Origin: Haloactinomyces albus
Lineage (GTDB): Bacteria > Actinomycetota > Actinomycetes > Mycobacteriales > Pseudonocardiaceae
NCBI RefSeq assembly: GCF_031458135.1
Contig: NZ_JAVDXW010000001.1
Location: 2,852,001-2,916,000 of the forward strand
Direction of reading: 5' to 3'
Length of the DNA stretch: 64,000 nucleotides
Shown here: piece by piece, positions 54,113 through 63,599 of the stretch
Numbering within the stretch: the first letter of the stretch is position 1
How the letters are laid out: each line of letters begins with the position of its first letter
Made by a program: the position numbers and the translations under genes
Notes under the pieces: model-generated
Seen by the model: the letters and a program-made list of their open reading frames with translations, nothing else
Database searches by the model: none
Told to the model about the DNA's origin: nothing

Positions 54113-56635
54113 ATGAGCGCCCTATTCGACATCCCCCACGACGGCTCTTCCCGAATCGAGGACACGTTCGGGGTGGCCGATTCCGCCGAGCCGCAGGCGG
54201 CACGGGAGTACGACCCGGAGGCGCTGGTGGCCGATCTCAACCCGCAGCAGCGCGAGGCGGTCGTGCACAGCGGTTCACCGCTGCTGGTCGTGGCAGGTGC
54301 AGGCTCCGGCAAGACCAAGGTGCTCACCCACCGTATCGCCCATCTGCTGGACGTGCGCAAGGTTCACCCCGGCCAGATCATGGCGATCACCTTCACCAAC
54401 CGGGCCGCCACCGAGATGAAGGAGCGCGTGGTCGACCTGGTCGGTCGCCGTGCCGGTGCCATGTGGGTGTCGACGTTTCACTCGATGTGCGTGCGGGTGC
54501 TCCGGCGGGAGGCGAAGGTGCTCGGTCTCTCGTCGAACTTCTCCATCTACGACGCCGACGACTCCCGCCGTCTGATCACACTGGTCACCCGGGATCTGGA
54601 GCTGGACTCCAAGCGCTATCCCGTGCGCACGCTGGCCGCGCAGGTGTCGAACCTGAAAAACGAGTTGCTCACGCCCGAGGACGCGGCCGAGCAGGCGGGC
54701 AACGACCTGGAACGCAAGGTTGCCGAGGTCTACGCCACCTACCAGCGCCGACTCGCCGAGTCCAACGCGATGGACTTCGACGATCTGATCATGCGCACGG
54801 TCGAGCTGCTGCGGGGATTCCCGTCGGTGGCCGAGCACTACCGGCGCCGCTTCCGGCACGTGCTGGTCGACGAGTACCAGGACACCAACCACGCGCAGTA
54901 CGTGCTGGTGCGTGAGCTCGTCGGGGTGCGGGACAGCAGCGGGCAGGGCGACAGCGGGCAGGGCGCCGGCCTCCCCGAGGGGAGCGCGGTCGAACCGGCG
55001 GAGCTGTGCGTGGTCGGTGACGCCGACCAGTCGATCTATGCCTTTCGCGGTGCGACGATCCGCAACATCGAGGAGTTCGAGCGCGACTACCCACAGGCGC
55101 GCACGATCCTGTTGGAGCAGAATTACCGCTCCACACAGACGATCCTGTCCGCTGCCAACGCGGTGATCAAGGGAAACACCAATCGCCGTGACAAGCGCCT
55201 GTGGAGCAGGGCGGGCGAGGGTGAACCGGTCGTCGGGTACGTCGCCGACAACGAGCACGACGAAGCGGCTTTCGTCGCCGCCGAGATCGACCGGCTCGTC
55301 GATCGGGGAGATGCGGCGTTCAGCGACATCGCGGTGTTCTACCGGACCAACAACCAGTCCCGCGTGTTCGAGGAGGTCTTCATCCGGCTCGGGTTGCCGT
55401 ACCGGGTGATCGGCGGGGTGCGTTTCTACGAGCGGCGCGAGGTCCGTGATGCGCTCGCGTACCTGCGGGTGCTGGACAACCCGGACGACACGGTCAGCCT
55501 GCGGCGCATCCTCAACGTGCCCAAACGCGGCATCGGGGACCGAGCCGAGGGTGTGGTCTCGTCCCATGCCGAACAGCAGCGAATCTCGTTCGCCGCCGCA
55601 CTGCGGCAGGCGGCTGCCGGGGAGATCGCGCAGTTGAACACGCGTGCGCAGCGGGCCATCGCGGGTTTCGTGGAACTGCTGGACGAGCTGCGCGACGTCG
55701 CGGCGGAGTCCGACGTGGCGGAAGTGCTGGAGACGCTGCTGGAACGTACCGGCTATCGCGGTGAACTCGAAGCCAGTGACGACCCGCAGGATGCGAGCCG
55801 GGTGGAGAATCTGACCGAGCTGGTCACGGTCGCGCGGGAGTTCACCGAGATGCGCGGCCAGGGCGCTGCCGCCTCCGGGCAGGAGCAGCCCGAGGAGGGT
55901 GCCGAGGCATCGGCCGAGTCGGTGGTGGCGCCTGCCGAGCCCGCCGCGGAGGAGGCCGGCGAGGCCGAGCTGGACGTGCCCGCCGATGACTCCCTCGCGG
56001 CGTTCCTGGAGCGGGTCTCGTTGGTGGCCGATGCGGACGCGTTGCCCGAGTCCGGCGACGGCATGGTCACGCTGATGACCCTGCACACCGCGAAGGGGCT
56101 GGAGTTCCCCGTCGTGTTCTCCACCGGCTGGGAGGACGGTGTCTTCCCGCACAACCGCGCGCTCGGCGACTCGACGGAGCTTGCCGAGGAGCGCAGGCTC
56201 GCCTACGTCGGAATCACCCGGTCGCGGCAGCGGCTGTATCTATCGCGGGCGTTGATGCGCTCGGCATGGGGCCAGCCGATGACCAATCCGGCATCGCGGT
56301 TCCTCGCCGAGATTCCCGAGGAACTCGTGCAGTGGCGGCGTATCGAGCCGCAACGGGCCGCGCCGCAGGTGCGCAGCACCTGGGGCGGCCACGGTGGTGG
56401 TTCCGACCGTGGTGGCTCGGGTTCGGGGACGCGCGCCGCCTCGGGGCAGAACTGGAAGGACAGTGTGGCCATCAAGCTGGCTGCCGGTGACCGGGTCAAT
56501 CACGACAAGTACGGCTTGGGCACGGTGGTGGCCACCGAGGGCGAGGGAACGCGGGCGACGGCGACCATCGACTTCGGCGACTCGGGGACCGTGCGCCTGA
56601 TGCTCATCGGCAGCGTCCCGCTGGTGAAGCTGTAA
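54113..56635 (+). CDS. pcrA: UvrD/PcrA superfamily 1 DNA helicase
   Basis: An 840-residue SF1A helicase. LNPQQREAVVHSGSPLLVVAGAG with GSGKTKVLTHR is motifs Q/I, VDEYQDTNHAQ motif II, VGDADQSIYAFRGA motif III, LEQNYRSTQTIL motif IV, TLHTAKGLEFPVVF motif V and RRLAYVGITRSRQRLYL motif VI. The C-terminal Tudor-like segment (DRVNHDKYGLGTVVATEGEG) binds RNA polymerase in relatives. It acts in repair and replication-fork clearance. TACTCT ends 9 nt before the ATG, giving a very short leader. Confidence 0.96.
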   Translation: MSALFDIPHDGSSRIEDTFGVADSAEPQAAREYDPEALVADLNPQQREAVVHSGSPLLVVAGAGSGKTKVLTHRIAHLLDVRKVHPGQIMAITFTNRAATEMKERVVDLVGRRAGAMWVSTFHSMCVRVLRREAKVLGLSSNFSIYDADDSRRLITLVTRDLELDSKRYPVRTLAAQVSNLKNELLTPEDAAEQAGNDLERKVAEVYATYQRRLAESNAMDFDDLIMRTVELLRGFPSVAEHYRRRFRHVLVDEYQDTNHAQYVLVRELVGVRDSSGQGDSGQGAGLPEGSAVEPAELCVVGDADQSIYAFRGATIRNIEEFERDYPQARTILLEQNYRSTQTILSAANAVIKGNTNRRDKRLWSRAGEGEPVVGYVADNEHDEAAFVAAEIDRLVDRGDAAFSDIAVFYRTNNQSRVFEEVFIRLGLPYRVIGGVRFYERREVRDALAYLRVLDNPDDTVSLRRILNVPKRGIGDRAEGVVSSHAEQQRISFAAALRQAAAGEIAQLNTRAQRAIAGFVELLDELRDVAAESDVAEVLETLLERTGYRGELEASDDPQDASRVENLTELVTVAREFTEMRGQGAAASGQEQPEEGAEASAESVVAPAEPAAEEAGEAELDVPADDSLAAFLERVSLVADADALPESGDGMVTLMTLHTAKGLEFPVVFSTGWEDGVFPHNRALGDSTELAEERRLAYVGITRSRQRLYLSRALMRSAWGQPMTNPASRFLAEIPEELVQWRRIEPQRAAPQVRSTWGGHGGGSDRGGSGSGTRAASGQNWKDSVAIKLAAGDRVNHDKYGLGTVVATEGEGTRATATIDFGDSGTVRLMLIGSVPLVKL

Positions 56636-56647
56636 GGCGGCGCCGGA

Positions 56648-56898
56648 TCACCACGTGTCGCCGTTGCCGGCCAGGTTTCGGCGGCCGACATGGACGGCAT
56701 CCCGGGCCGACTCGTCCTCGTCCTCGAGACTCGGGGTGGAGTTGATGTGCTCGGTCAGTGCCTCGGCATTCACCTGGCGCAGGTATTGCCGAGCGGCCAC
56801 GGTGAAGAACTCCGAGCGGCTCGTCCCAGCGCGTCCGCACATCGCGTGGCCCGCTCGAAGGCCGCGTCCGGGACGAAAATGGCTGTCGCCCTGCGAAC
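56648..56898 (-). pseudogene. Frameshifted ribbon-helix-helix antitoxin remnant
   Basis: One frame (from 56898) reads VRRATAIFVPDAAFERATRC then ADALG; the next frame continues TSRSEFFTVAARQYLRQVNA to the stop at 56648. Joined, these match CopG/RHH antitoxins (MazE/VapB-like, about 80 residues, ending LAGNGDTW). A single base appears lost at the GGG near 56823. The expected start codon is GTT, not GTG. No toxin gene follows, because the space is taken by the end of the helicase gene. It is therefore a decayed orphan antitoxin, or a sequencing error combined with an unusual start. Confidence 0.7.
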
Positions 56899-57020
56899 GC
56901 GCTGTGAACTGCGGAACCAACGGCTGCACCGGCCTCCCACGGCTCATCGCCGCACCGACCGATCCACCATGTCATCCGGCCCCAGCCAGCCACCCACCTG
57001 AGGCAAGCTCCAAGGGAGCG

Positions 57021-57052
57021 GGGAGGGGTGAACGGACCATTCACCCACTCCC
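57021..57052. repeat. GTGAACGG-family hairpin beside lrp
   Basis: GGGTGAA (57026-57032) pairs with TTCACCC (57040-57046), and outer GGGAG (57021-57025) with CTCCC (57048-57052). The arm sequence GGGTGAACGGACC is shared with 60874 and 60904 and resembles 4457. It lies 10 bp after the lrp stop codon. Confidence 0.65.
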
Positions 57053-57061
57053 GGCAGCCGC

Positions 57062-58051
57062 TCACTGCTCGTCGCGCAGGGAAGGATGCAGCACCCCGGT
57101 TCGCTTGGGTGCGTCGATGATCATCGAGGTCTCCACCACGTCGACGTACTCGGCCCACGGTGCGGTGGTGATGAACTCGTGCAACGCCCCCGTATCGGTG
57201 ATCGCCACGTGCACCAGGATCTGGTACTCACCCGCCGTGGCCACGGCGTAGCGAACGAAGTTCGAATCGAGCAGGGACTCGCCGACCAGGTCGATGTACC
57301 GGGGTGACATCTTCATCCACAGCAGGGCCTCGACCGGCAGGCCCAGCAACGCGGGGTCGACAACGGCCCGGACGAGCAGCCGTCCCTCCCGGCGCATCGT
57401 GTCGATACGCCGCCGCACCGTCGGCTCGGACAATCGAGTCAGTACCGCGAGTTCCTCGTTGGTTCGGCGACCGTCCTCGGTGAGCAGGCGCACCAGCTGC
57501 CGTTCCTCGGGGCTTCGGGGCTGGTCCGGGGGCGGCGCATACGTCGTGACCGGAGGGAACTCGGCCATATCGGCGGCCTCGTCCGCGCTCAGCAGGCCCG
57601 GCTGCCACTCGTGGACACCCCGGAAGTAGCGCAATACCGGGTTCGTGGAGCTGGCGACGAGCCCCGGCGTGCCGGGCAGCTCGTCGAGTACGAGCGCGGC
57701 GAGCCGGGGGGAAGGACAACTGATCTCGGCGGCGCAGTCGGCTGCGCCGGTCATCAGATACGTGAAGGTCGTGTCCGAGCGGCGCGCCAGGGTCGTCGCC
57801 GCCACTCTGAGTGCGCTGGGTGCGCAGTTCAGCCGGAGCACCACCATCTCCCCACGGAGCGCGAATCCGCGCACCGCCACCGAACCCGTCGACAGCAACC
57901 GGGCTCCGCGGCGCGCGACCGTGCGTTCGGGCTCTCGGAGCACCTTGGCGATTCGCCGCCACGAGGCGCGGCCATCCACCTGCAACGCCGCGATGATGCG
58001 CTGATCGAGCTCGTCCGGGCGGCTCTCGATCCTCTCCATGGGCCACATCAT
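57062..58051 (-). CDS. Lrp/AsnC-family regulator, two-module type
   Basis: A 329-residue protein with two Lrp units. The first HTH (about 12-60, LDQRIIAALQVDGRASWRRI) and ligand domain are followed by a second HTH (about 180-230, RQLVRLLTEDGRRTNEELAV, LSEPTVRRRIDTM) and a second RAM domain. Tandem Lrp proteins of this size are common in actinobacteria. Several ATG starts (58051, 58048, 58039) lack a ribosome site. It is divergent from the MFS/M20 genes, which it probably controls. Confidence 0.87.
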   Translation of the reverse strand: MMWPMERIESRPDELDQRIIAALQVDGRASWRRIAKVLREPERTVARRGARLLSTGSVAVRGFALRGEMVVLRLNCAPSALRVAATTLARRSDTTFTYLMTGAADCAAEISCPSPRLAALVLDELPGTPGLVASSTNPVLRYFRGVHEWQPGLLSADEAADMAEFPPVTTYAPPPDQPRSPEERQLVRLLTEDGRRTNEELAVLTRLSEPTVRRRIDTMRREGRLLVRAVVDPALLGLPVEALLWMKMSPRYIDLVGESLLDSNFVRYAVATAGEYQILVHVAITDTGALHEFITTAPWAEYVDVVETSMIIDAPKRTGVLHPSLRDEQ

Positions 58052-58145
58052 TGGCCGATTCCGTCAATATCACAAGGACCCTTGCCTACTTTTGAAATTA
58101 CTTACACGCTGTTTCCCCAACTGCAAACGTCCATTCGGAGGTTCC

Positions 58146-59465
58146 ATGTCGTCCGTGGCCACCGCTTCCAGCGGTGTATCGACGCCCAATGACACCCGAG
58201 CCGGGGCATCCACCCCATGGCGCCGGGTCATCTTCGGCGCCGGTGTCGGCAATGCCCTGGAGTGGTACGACTGGAGCGTCTACGCGGTCTTCGCGCCGTT
58301 TTTCGCCCAGCAGTTCTTCGACGCGACCAATGCGGTCTCGGCGATGCTGTCCACTCTCGCGGTGTTCGCCGTCGGCTTCGTGATGCGGCCGTTGGGGGGC
58401 ATCTTCTTCGGCTGGTTCGCCGACCGCCTCGGCAGGCAGCGGGCGATGGTGGTGTCGATGGCCGTCACCGCGCTGGGCAGTCTGTTCATCGCGGTCGCTC
58501 CCACCTACCCCAGCGTCGGCTTGGTGGCCTCGGCACTGCTGCTGTTCGCTCGGCTGGCTCAGGGATTCGGTATCGGTGGGGAGATCGGCGCCTCGTACAC
58601 CTACCTCGCCGAAGCCGCTCCGGCACGTCGCCGCGGTCTCTGGTCCTCGAGCATGTACGTGGCCGTGACCATCGGTGTGCTTCTTGCGACGGTGCAGGCC
58701 GCGGCGCTGCAGGGAGTGCTCACCGACGAGCAGATGACGGCGTGGGGATGGCGGATCCCGTTCGCCCTCGGAGCCGTGCTCGGTATCTACGCGTTCTACC
58801 TGCGCCGTGGGTTGCCGGAAACAACGGCATTCAGCAACGCTCGGGACACTCCCGAACCGGAGAAACAATCCATGCTCCGGGGGATCTGGGAGAACCGGAT
58901 CGCCGTGCTCCGCGTGGTCGGGCTGACGGTCGGCGGCACGGTGCTGTTCTACACGTGGGCGATCGGCGCGACCAACTACGCGATCACCGTGAAAGGCATC
59001 GACCCCGACGGCGCACTGTGGGCGGGCGTGATCGCCAATCTCGTCTACATCGCCGCGCTACCGGTGTGGGGTGCTGTCTCCGACCGCTGGGGCCGCAAGA
59101 CCAACCTCGTCATTTTCAGCGTCGGGCTCGGTGCGCTCAGCTTCCCGCTGAACTGGCTCATCCAGGGCTCCGTCTGGCAGTTGGGTCTGGCGATGTCCGT
59201 GGCACTCGTCGTGCACGCGGCTGTGGCCTCGATCCTGCCCGCGATGTTCGCCGAGATGTTCCCGGCGAGGGTGCGTGCCTCCGGTATGGCCTTGCCCTAC
59301 TCGATCGCGGTGGCGGTCGCAGGCGGTACCGCGCCGTACCTCCGGACATACCTGGCCGAGGCGGGTATGCCCTCGGCTTTCACCTGGTACACGATCCTGC
59401 TGCTGGCGGTGGGGCTCGTGGTGATCGCCTCCATGCCCGAGACCAAGGGCAAAAAACTCGAGTGA
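58146..59465 (+). CDS. MFS metabolite:H+ symporter
   Basis: A 439-residue, 12-TM transporter of the metabolite:H+ symporter/ProP-like branch. GNALEWYDWSVYAVFAPFFA is the family N-terminus, the A-motif GWFADRLGRQRAM follows TM2, and LLFARLAQGFGIGGE lies in TM4. GGAGG lies 5 nt upstream. It is followed by an M20 amidohydrolase gene, suggesting import of the conjugate that enzyme cleaves. Confidence 0.92.
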   Translation: MSSVATASSGVSTPNDTRAGASTPWRRVIFGAGVGNALEWYDWSVYAVFAPFFAQQFFDATNAVSAMLSTLAVFAVGFVMRPLGGIFFGWFADRLGRQRAMVVSMAVTALGSLFIAVAPTYPSVGLVASALLLFARLAQGFGIGGEIGASYTYLAEAAPARRRGLWSSSMYVAVTIGVLLATVQAAALQGVLTDEQMTAWGWRIPFALGAVLGIYAFYLRRGLPETTAFSNARDTPEPEKQSMLRGIWENRIAVLRVVGLTVGGTVLFYTWAIGATNYAITVKGIDPDGALWAGVIANLVYIAALPVWGAVSDRWGRKTNLVIFSVGLGALSFPLNWLIQGSVWQLGLAMSVALVVHAAVASILPAMFAEMFPARVRASGMALPYSIAVAVAGGTAPYLRTYLAEAGMPSAFTWYTILLLAVGLVVIASMPETKGKKLE

Positions 59466-59526
59466 CCACCGGGCTGTTCCGGGGGCGACAGTATCGGCAC
59501 AGTGCCTTCGATGGAGGGGCGTAGGT

Positions 59527-60861
59527 GTGACATCCAAGGACGAGCTCAAGGCGCGGGTGTGCGCCGAGATCGACCGGCAGGCGGAGCGGATCGTCGCATT
59601 CGGCGACGAGATCATGCGCAATCCGGAGACCGGTTTCCGCGAGCACGACACCGCCCGACGAGTGATCAAGCAGTTCGTCGACATGGGGCTGGAGTACCGC
59701 AGTGGCCTGGCCGGAACCGGAGTCAAGGCACGGATGCCGGGGCGTTCCCGCCGCCGGACCGTGTCGATCCTCGGTGAGCTCGACTCGCTGCTGATCTCGG
59801 ACCACCCGTACGCGGACCCCGGTACGGGCGCCGCGCACGCCTGCGGGCACAACGCGATGGCCGCCTCCATGCTCGGTGCGGGCTTGGGGCTGCAGCCGGT
59901 GATGGACGAACTGGACGGCGACGTCGTCCTGTTCGGCGTTCCCGCCGAGGAGTGCATCGAGCTGGACTGGCGGATGGCCCTGCGGGAAGCAGGGGACCTG
60001 GAATTCATGCTGGGCAAGGCCGAACTGATCCGGCTCGGCGAGTTCGACGACATCGACATGGCCCTGATCACGCACACCGAGGGCGCCGGTGATCCCCTGG
60101 CGACCATGAGCGGCACCGCCAACGGTTCGCTGATCAAGCGCGTGCGGTTCGTGGGGCGCTCGGCCCACGCGGGCAACGAGCCGTGGTCGGCGGTCAACGC
60201 GTCCAAGGCACTCACGCTCGCGGTCAGCGCCGTCGATGCCCAGCGCGAGACCTTCCGCGACAGCGACATGGTGCGCATCAGCCACCTGATCACCCATGGC
60301 GGTGAGGCGGTGAGCGCCATTCCGGGAGCCGCCGAAATGGAGATGATGATCCGCGCTCGCACCGTCGAAGCGATGGAGGACGCCTCGCGGAAGGTGGACC
60401 GCGCCCTGCGGGCAGGCTCCGTCGCGCTCGGGGCCGAGGTGGAGATCAACACCGTGACCGGGTACCTGCCGTTGGTGCCCGACGAGCCACTCGTGGACGT
60501 GGTGGACGCGAACAGCCGCGATATGCTCGGCGACGAGCATGTGCTGCGCCACGGTGGGCATCTGGGTAGCTCCACCGACGTCGGTGACCTCGGGCGGGTC
60601 ATGCCGGTGGCGCATCCCTTCGCAGCGAGCGGCAACGATGCGCCGATGCATTCCAACGGCTATTTCGTCCGCGATCACGTGCTCGCCGCCGTGAACCCCG
60701 CGAAGTTCATGGCGATGAGTGCGGTGGACCTCCTCGCCGACGGTGCGTCGGGTGCCGAGGAAGTGATCCGCGACAGCGGGCCGAAGCTCGGCCGGGACGA
60801 CTACGTCGCGCTGCGCCGCCGTCTCGACTCCGTGCGGCGCTACCGCGGCGACGAGGAATGA
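59527..60861 (+). CDS. M20-family amidohydrolase (AbgB-like)
   Basis: A 444-residue metal-dependent amidase. IMRNPETGFREHDTAR is the family start. Metal ligands are visible in LGELDSL, AHACGHNAMAASMLG and GVPAEECIEL, and the dimerisation lid begins near RFVGRSAHAGNEPWSAVNA. It resembles p-aminobenzoyl-glutamate hydrolase subunit B and N-acyl amino acid amidohydrolases. The GTG start follows GGAGGGG. Its substrate is probably what the MFS protein imports. Confidence 0.9.
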   Translation: MTSKDELKARVCAEIDRQAERIVAFGDEIMRNPETGFREHDTARRVIKQFVDMGLEYRSGLAGTGVKARMPGRSRRRTVSILGELDSLLISDHPYADPGTGAAHACGHNAMAASMLGAGLGLQPVMDELDGDVVLFGVPAEECIELDWRMALREAGDLEFMLGKAELIRLGEFDDIDMALITHTEGAGDPLATMSGTANGSLIKRVRFVGRSAHAGNEPWSAVNASKALTLAVSAVDAQRETFRDSDMVRISHLITHGGEAVSAIPGAAEMEMMIRARTVEAMEDASRKVDRALRAGSVALGAEVEINTVTGYLPLVPDEPLVDVVDANSRDMLGDEHVLRHGGHLGSSTDVGDLGRVMPVAHPFAASGNDAPMHSNGYFVRDHVLAAVNPAKFMAMSAVDLLADGASGAEEVIRDSGPKLGRDDYVALRRRLDSVRRYRGDEE

Positions 60862-60873
60862 GCGGCTGTCGAT

Positions 60874-60923
60874 GAGGGGTGAACGGACCGGTTGCCTCGT
60901 GGAGAGGGGTGAACGGTCCGTTC
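60874..60923. repeat. Direct pair of GAGGGGTGAACGG repeats
   Basis: GAGGGGTGAACGGACCG (60874-60890) and GAGGGGTGAACGGTCCG (60904-60920) are 30 bp apart in the same orientation; the second continues into the palindrome GAACGGTCCGTTC (60911-60923). They lie between convergent genes. Confidence 0.7.
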
Positions 60924-60934
60924 GCTCGGCGCCG

Positions 60935-62548
60935 TCACCCCACGTCGCGGTGCCGGAAACCGGCCACACCGGCCAGTACCAGTGCCGCTGCGAGCACGGT
61001 GAGCACGGCGAGCGGTCCTGCGGTGAACTCCGCGACGGGAAGTTGCGGGGTGTGTGTGAACGGGGAGAGTTCGGAGACCCACTCCGGCAGGCGCAGCAGC
61101 GGCCCGAAGACCCCGACGAAGATCACGCCGACCAGCGCGGCCCAGCCGAGCCCCATCGCTCTCGGAGCCAGCCCGAACAGCGCGATGGCCAGACCGACCA
61201 GGACCCAGATCGCCGGAAGGTGCACCAGTGCGGCCCCGAGCACGCGGGGCATGGTGCCGAAGTCGCCGCTCGTGCCCGCGTACACCAGCCCGGCCCCCAG
61301 TCCGGCCGCGCCGACAACCAGCACGCTCCCGGCCAGTGTGGACAGCAGGATGCTGCCCACCCAGCGCATGCGTGGCAGCGGAATGCCACCGAGCAGTTGT
61401 TCCAGCCGTCCGGATGTCTCCTCCGACCGCAGCAGCGCGACTGCCTGGAGTGCGTAGCCGGTACCGACCATGGCCGCCATCGCCATGTATGTGGCGATCA
61501 TCGACTCGGTCGAGCTCTCGGCGCCGAACTGGGCGAAATAGCGCTGCGCCGTCTCGTTGCTCGCGATGAAGCGAGCCGCCTGCTCGGCGATGGCGCCAAC
61601 GAACAGGCCGAACAGTCCGAACCCGACCGCCCACCCGATGAGGGTCCCGCGCTGCAGCCGGAACGCCAGGCCGAGCGATCCGGACAGGGCGGGTGTCGCG
61701 GTGGCACGACCGGGCTTCGCGCGTACCCATCCCGCGCCCTCGTCCCGCCGGGCGCGCAGCATGTAAGCGACCGCGAACAGCAGCGCGGAGAGCCCGGCGG
61801 TGAGGAGCAGCGGCCACCACCGGCCGTCGACGTAGACCCGCGTGGCCTGTGCCCATCCGATCGGGGACAGCCACGACAGGAATCCGCTTCCCGGGGAACT
61901 GTCGCTCAGGTCCCCGGCAGCGCGCAGGGCGAAGGCGACTGCGATCAGTGCGGCGGCCAGGCCCGTGGCGGCTCGGCTGTGCTCCATCAGCTGCGAGGTC
62001 ACGGCGGCCACGGCGGTGAAGGTGATCCCGACCGCGGCCACCGCCGCCCCGAAGAGCAGCGATCCGGGAACGCCGAGCTGGGGCAGGGCCAGCGGTAGCC
62101 CGAATGCGAGGACGGCACCGGCGAGCAGGTTGGTACCGACGACCACGATCAGTGCTGCCGACATGGGGGCGTACCGGCCGACGACCGTGGCGCCGACGAG
62201 TTCGGCTCGTCCGCTCTCCTCCTCGGCCCGGGTGTGCCGGACGAACAGCAGGATGCCCATGAACGCGAACGCCACGGCGGTGAACCCGCCCATCTCGTTG
62301 GCGGTCATGGCGCCGTAAGTGTAGGTGTCCAGGCCGTAGCCCGGGCCGGTGAGCACCACCGTCGCCGGGTTGTTCATCAGCGCGGCACGAGCTTGCCGGG
62401 CGGCCGCACTGCCGTAGACCTCGGGAAACGAGGAGACGCTGCTCAGGAGGAACAGGGCGATCGCGCCGATCCAGACCGGGATGCGGATGCGGTCGCGCCG
62501 CAGAATCAGGCGGATCAGGGAGCCGGTTCCGGCGAGTGTGTTCACCAT
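60935..62548 (-). CDS. ABC-2 type exporter permease
   Basis: A 537-residue membrane protein with two sets of about six TM helices; [20 protein letters not shown] starts the first half and [19 protein letters not shown] the second. It resembles actinobacterial exporters of polyketide or antibiotic type (TipC/AbcA-like). The ATG at 62548 overlaps the end of the ATPase gene by 7 nt, so the two are coupled. Confidence 0.88.
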   Translation of the reverse strand: MVNTLAGTGSLIRLILRRDRIRIPVWIGAIALFLLSSVSSFPEVYGSAAARQARAALMNNPATVVLTGPGYGLDTYTYGAMTANEMGGFTAVAFAFMGILLFVRHTRAEEESGRAELVGATVVGRYAPMSAALIVVVGTNLLAGAVLAFGLPLALPQLGVPGSLLFGAAVAAVGITFTAVAAVTSQLMEHSRAATGLAAALIAVAFALRAAGDLSDSSPGSGFLSWLSPIGWAQATRVYVDGRWWPLLLTAGLSALLFAVAYMLRARRDEGAGWVRAKPGRATATPALSGSLGLAFRLQRGTLIGWAVGFGLFGLFVGAIAEQAARFIASNETAQRYFAQFGAESSTESMIATYMAMAAMVGTGYALQAVALLRSEETSGRLEQLLGGIPLPRMRWVGSILLSTLAGSVLVVGAAGLGAGLVYAGTSGDFGTMPRVLGAALVHLPAIWVLVGLAIALFGLAPRAMGLGWAALVGVIFVGVFGPLLRLPEWVSELSPFTHTPQLPVAEFTAGPLAVLTVLAAALVLAGVAGFRHRDVG

Positions 62549-63462
62549 GCTCCCGTTCGTATGTCGTTCGAGTCGGAGCGGTCCTGCTCGTAGTGCCGCA
62601 GGAACAGTTCCTCCAGCGTGGGTGGCTGACTGGTCAGGCTGCGTACGCCGGCCGTGCTGAGGTGCCGCAGCACGCCGTCCAACGCGCTGGTGTCCGCCTC
62701 GCAGCGCACGTGGTTGCCGTCGATCCGCAGGTCGTGCACTCCGGACAGTTCGGCCAGCTCGTCCGGTGGGGTGGTCAGCTCGGCCGAGATCGAGGTACGG
62801 GTGAGGTGGCGCAGTTCGGCCAGGGTGCCGGATTCCACCGTCCGGCCGCCGCGGATGATCGTCACCCGGTCGCACAGCGCCTCCACCTCGGCGAGAATGT
62901 GGCTGGACAGCAACACCGTGCGCCCGTTGTGCCGCTCCTCGTTGATGCACTCGCGGAAGACCTCCTCCATGAGCGGATCGAGACCCGAGGTCGGTTCGTC
63001 GAGGATGAGCAGCTCCACGTCGGAGGCCAGCGCCGCGATCAGGCCCACTTTCCGGCGGTTGCCCTTGGAATAGGTGCGGGCCCGCTTACGCGGATCGAGA
63101 TCGAATCGTTCCAGCAGGTCGGCCCCGCGCTGCGGGTCGATCCCACCGCGCAGCCTGCCGAGCAGATCGATCACCTCCCCGCCGGACAGGGTCGGCCACA
63201 GGGTGACGTCGCCGGGAACGTAGGCCAGGCGGCGGTGCAGGCTCGTGGCGTCGTGCCACGGATCGCCGCCGAGAAGCCGGGCCGTTCCGGCGTCGGCACG
63301 CAGCAGACCGAGCAGGATGCGGATCGTCGTGGTTTTTCCCGCGCCGTTGGGACCCAGAAAACCGTGTACTTCGCCGGTGCGCACGCTCAGGTCGAGCCCG
63401 TCGAGTGCGCGCGTCCGTCCATAGTGCTTATCCAGACCGGACACTTCGATCGTGGTGGTCAT
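62542..63462 (-). CDS. ABC exporter ATP-binding protein
   Basis: A 306-residue ATPase. Walker A is [11 protein letters not shown], the signature is the variant [11 protein letters not shown] in place of LSGGQ, Walker B is [13 protein letters not shown], and the switch His is in [10 protein letters not shown]. The C-terminal 90 residues are the DrrA-like regulatory extension. The ATG at 63462 follows GGAGAGG. Divergent from a GbsR/MarR-like gene. Confidence 0.93.
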   Translation of the reverse strand: MTTTIEVSGLDKHYGRTRALDGLDLSVRTGEVHGFLGPNGAGKTTTIRILLGLLRADAGTARLLGGDPWHDATSLHRRLAYVPGDVTLWPTLSGGEVIDLLGRLRGGIDPQRGADLLERFDLDPRKRARTYSKGNRRKVGLIAALASDVELLILDEPTSGLDPLMEEVFRECINEERHNGRTVLLSSHILAEVEALCDRVTIIRGGRTVESGTLAELRHLTRTSISAELTTPPDELAELSGVHDLRIDGNHVRCEADTSALDGVLRHLSTAGVRSLTSQPPTLEELFLRHYEQDRSDSNDIRTGAW

Positions 63463-63480
63463 GTCCTCTCCTGCGCGCTG

Positions 63481-63504
63481 GTGTGGCGGCTTCGTTCGCC
63501 ACAC
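63481..63504. promoter_or_regulatory. Perfect inverted repeat in the exporter-regulator divergent region
   Basis: GTGTGGCG (63481-63488) and CGCCACAC (63497-63504) are complementary with an 8-bp spacer. A second, weaker symmetric site TTCG-N9-CGAA lies at 63532-63548. Either could be the operator of the regulator encoded at 63600. Confidence 0.45.
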
Positions 63505-63599
63505 TCGTTCAAGCTACACTTGCTTCATCAATTCGTGAATATTGCGAACAAGGTAAAGTTGGCGAGGAGAGGTACACGGTTCGTCGGGAGAGGTCCACG

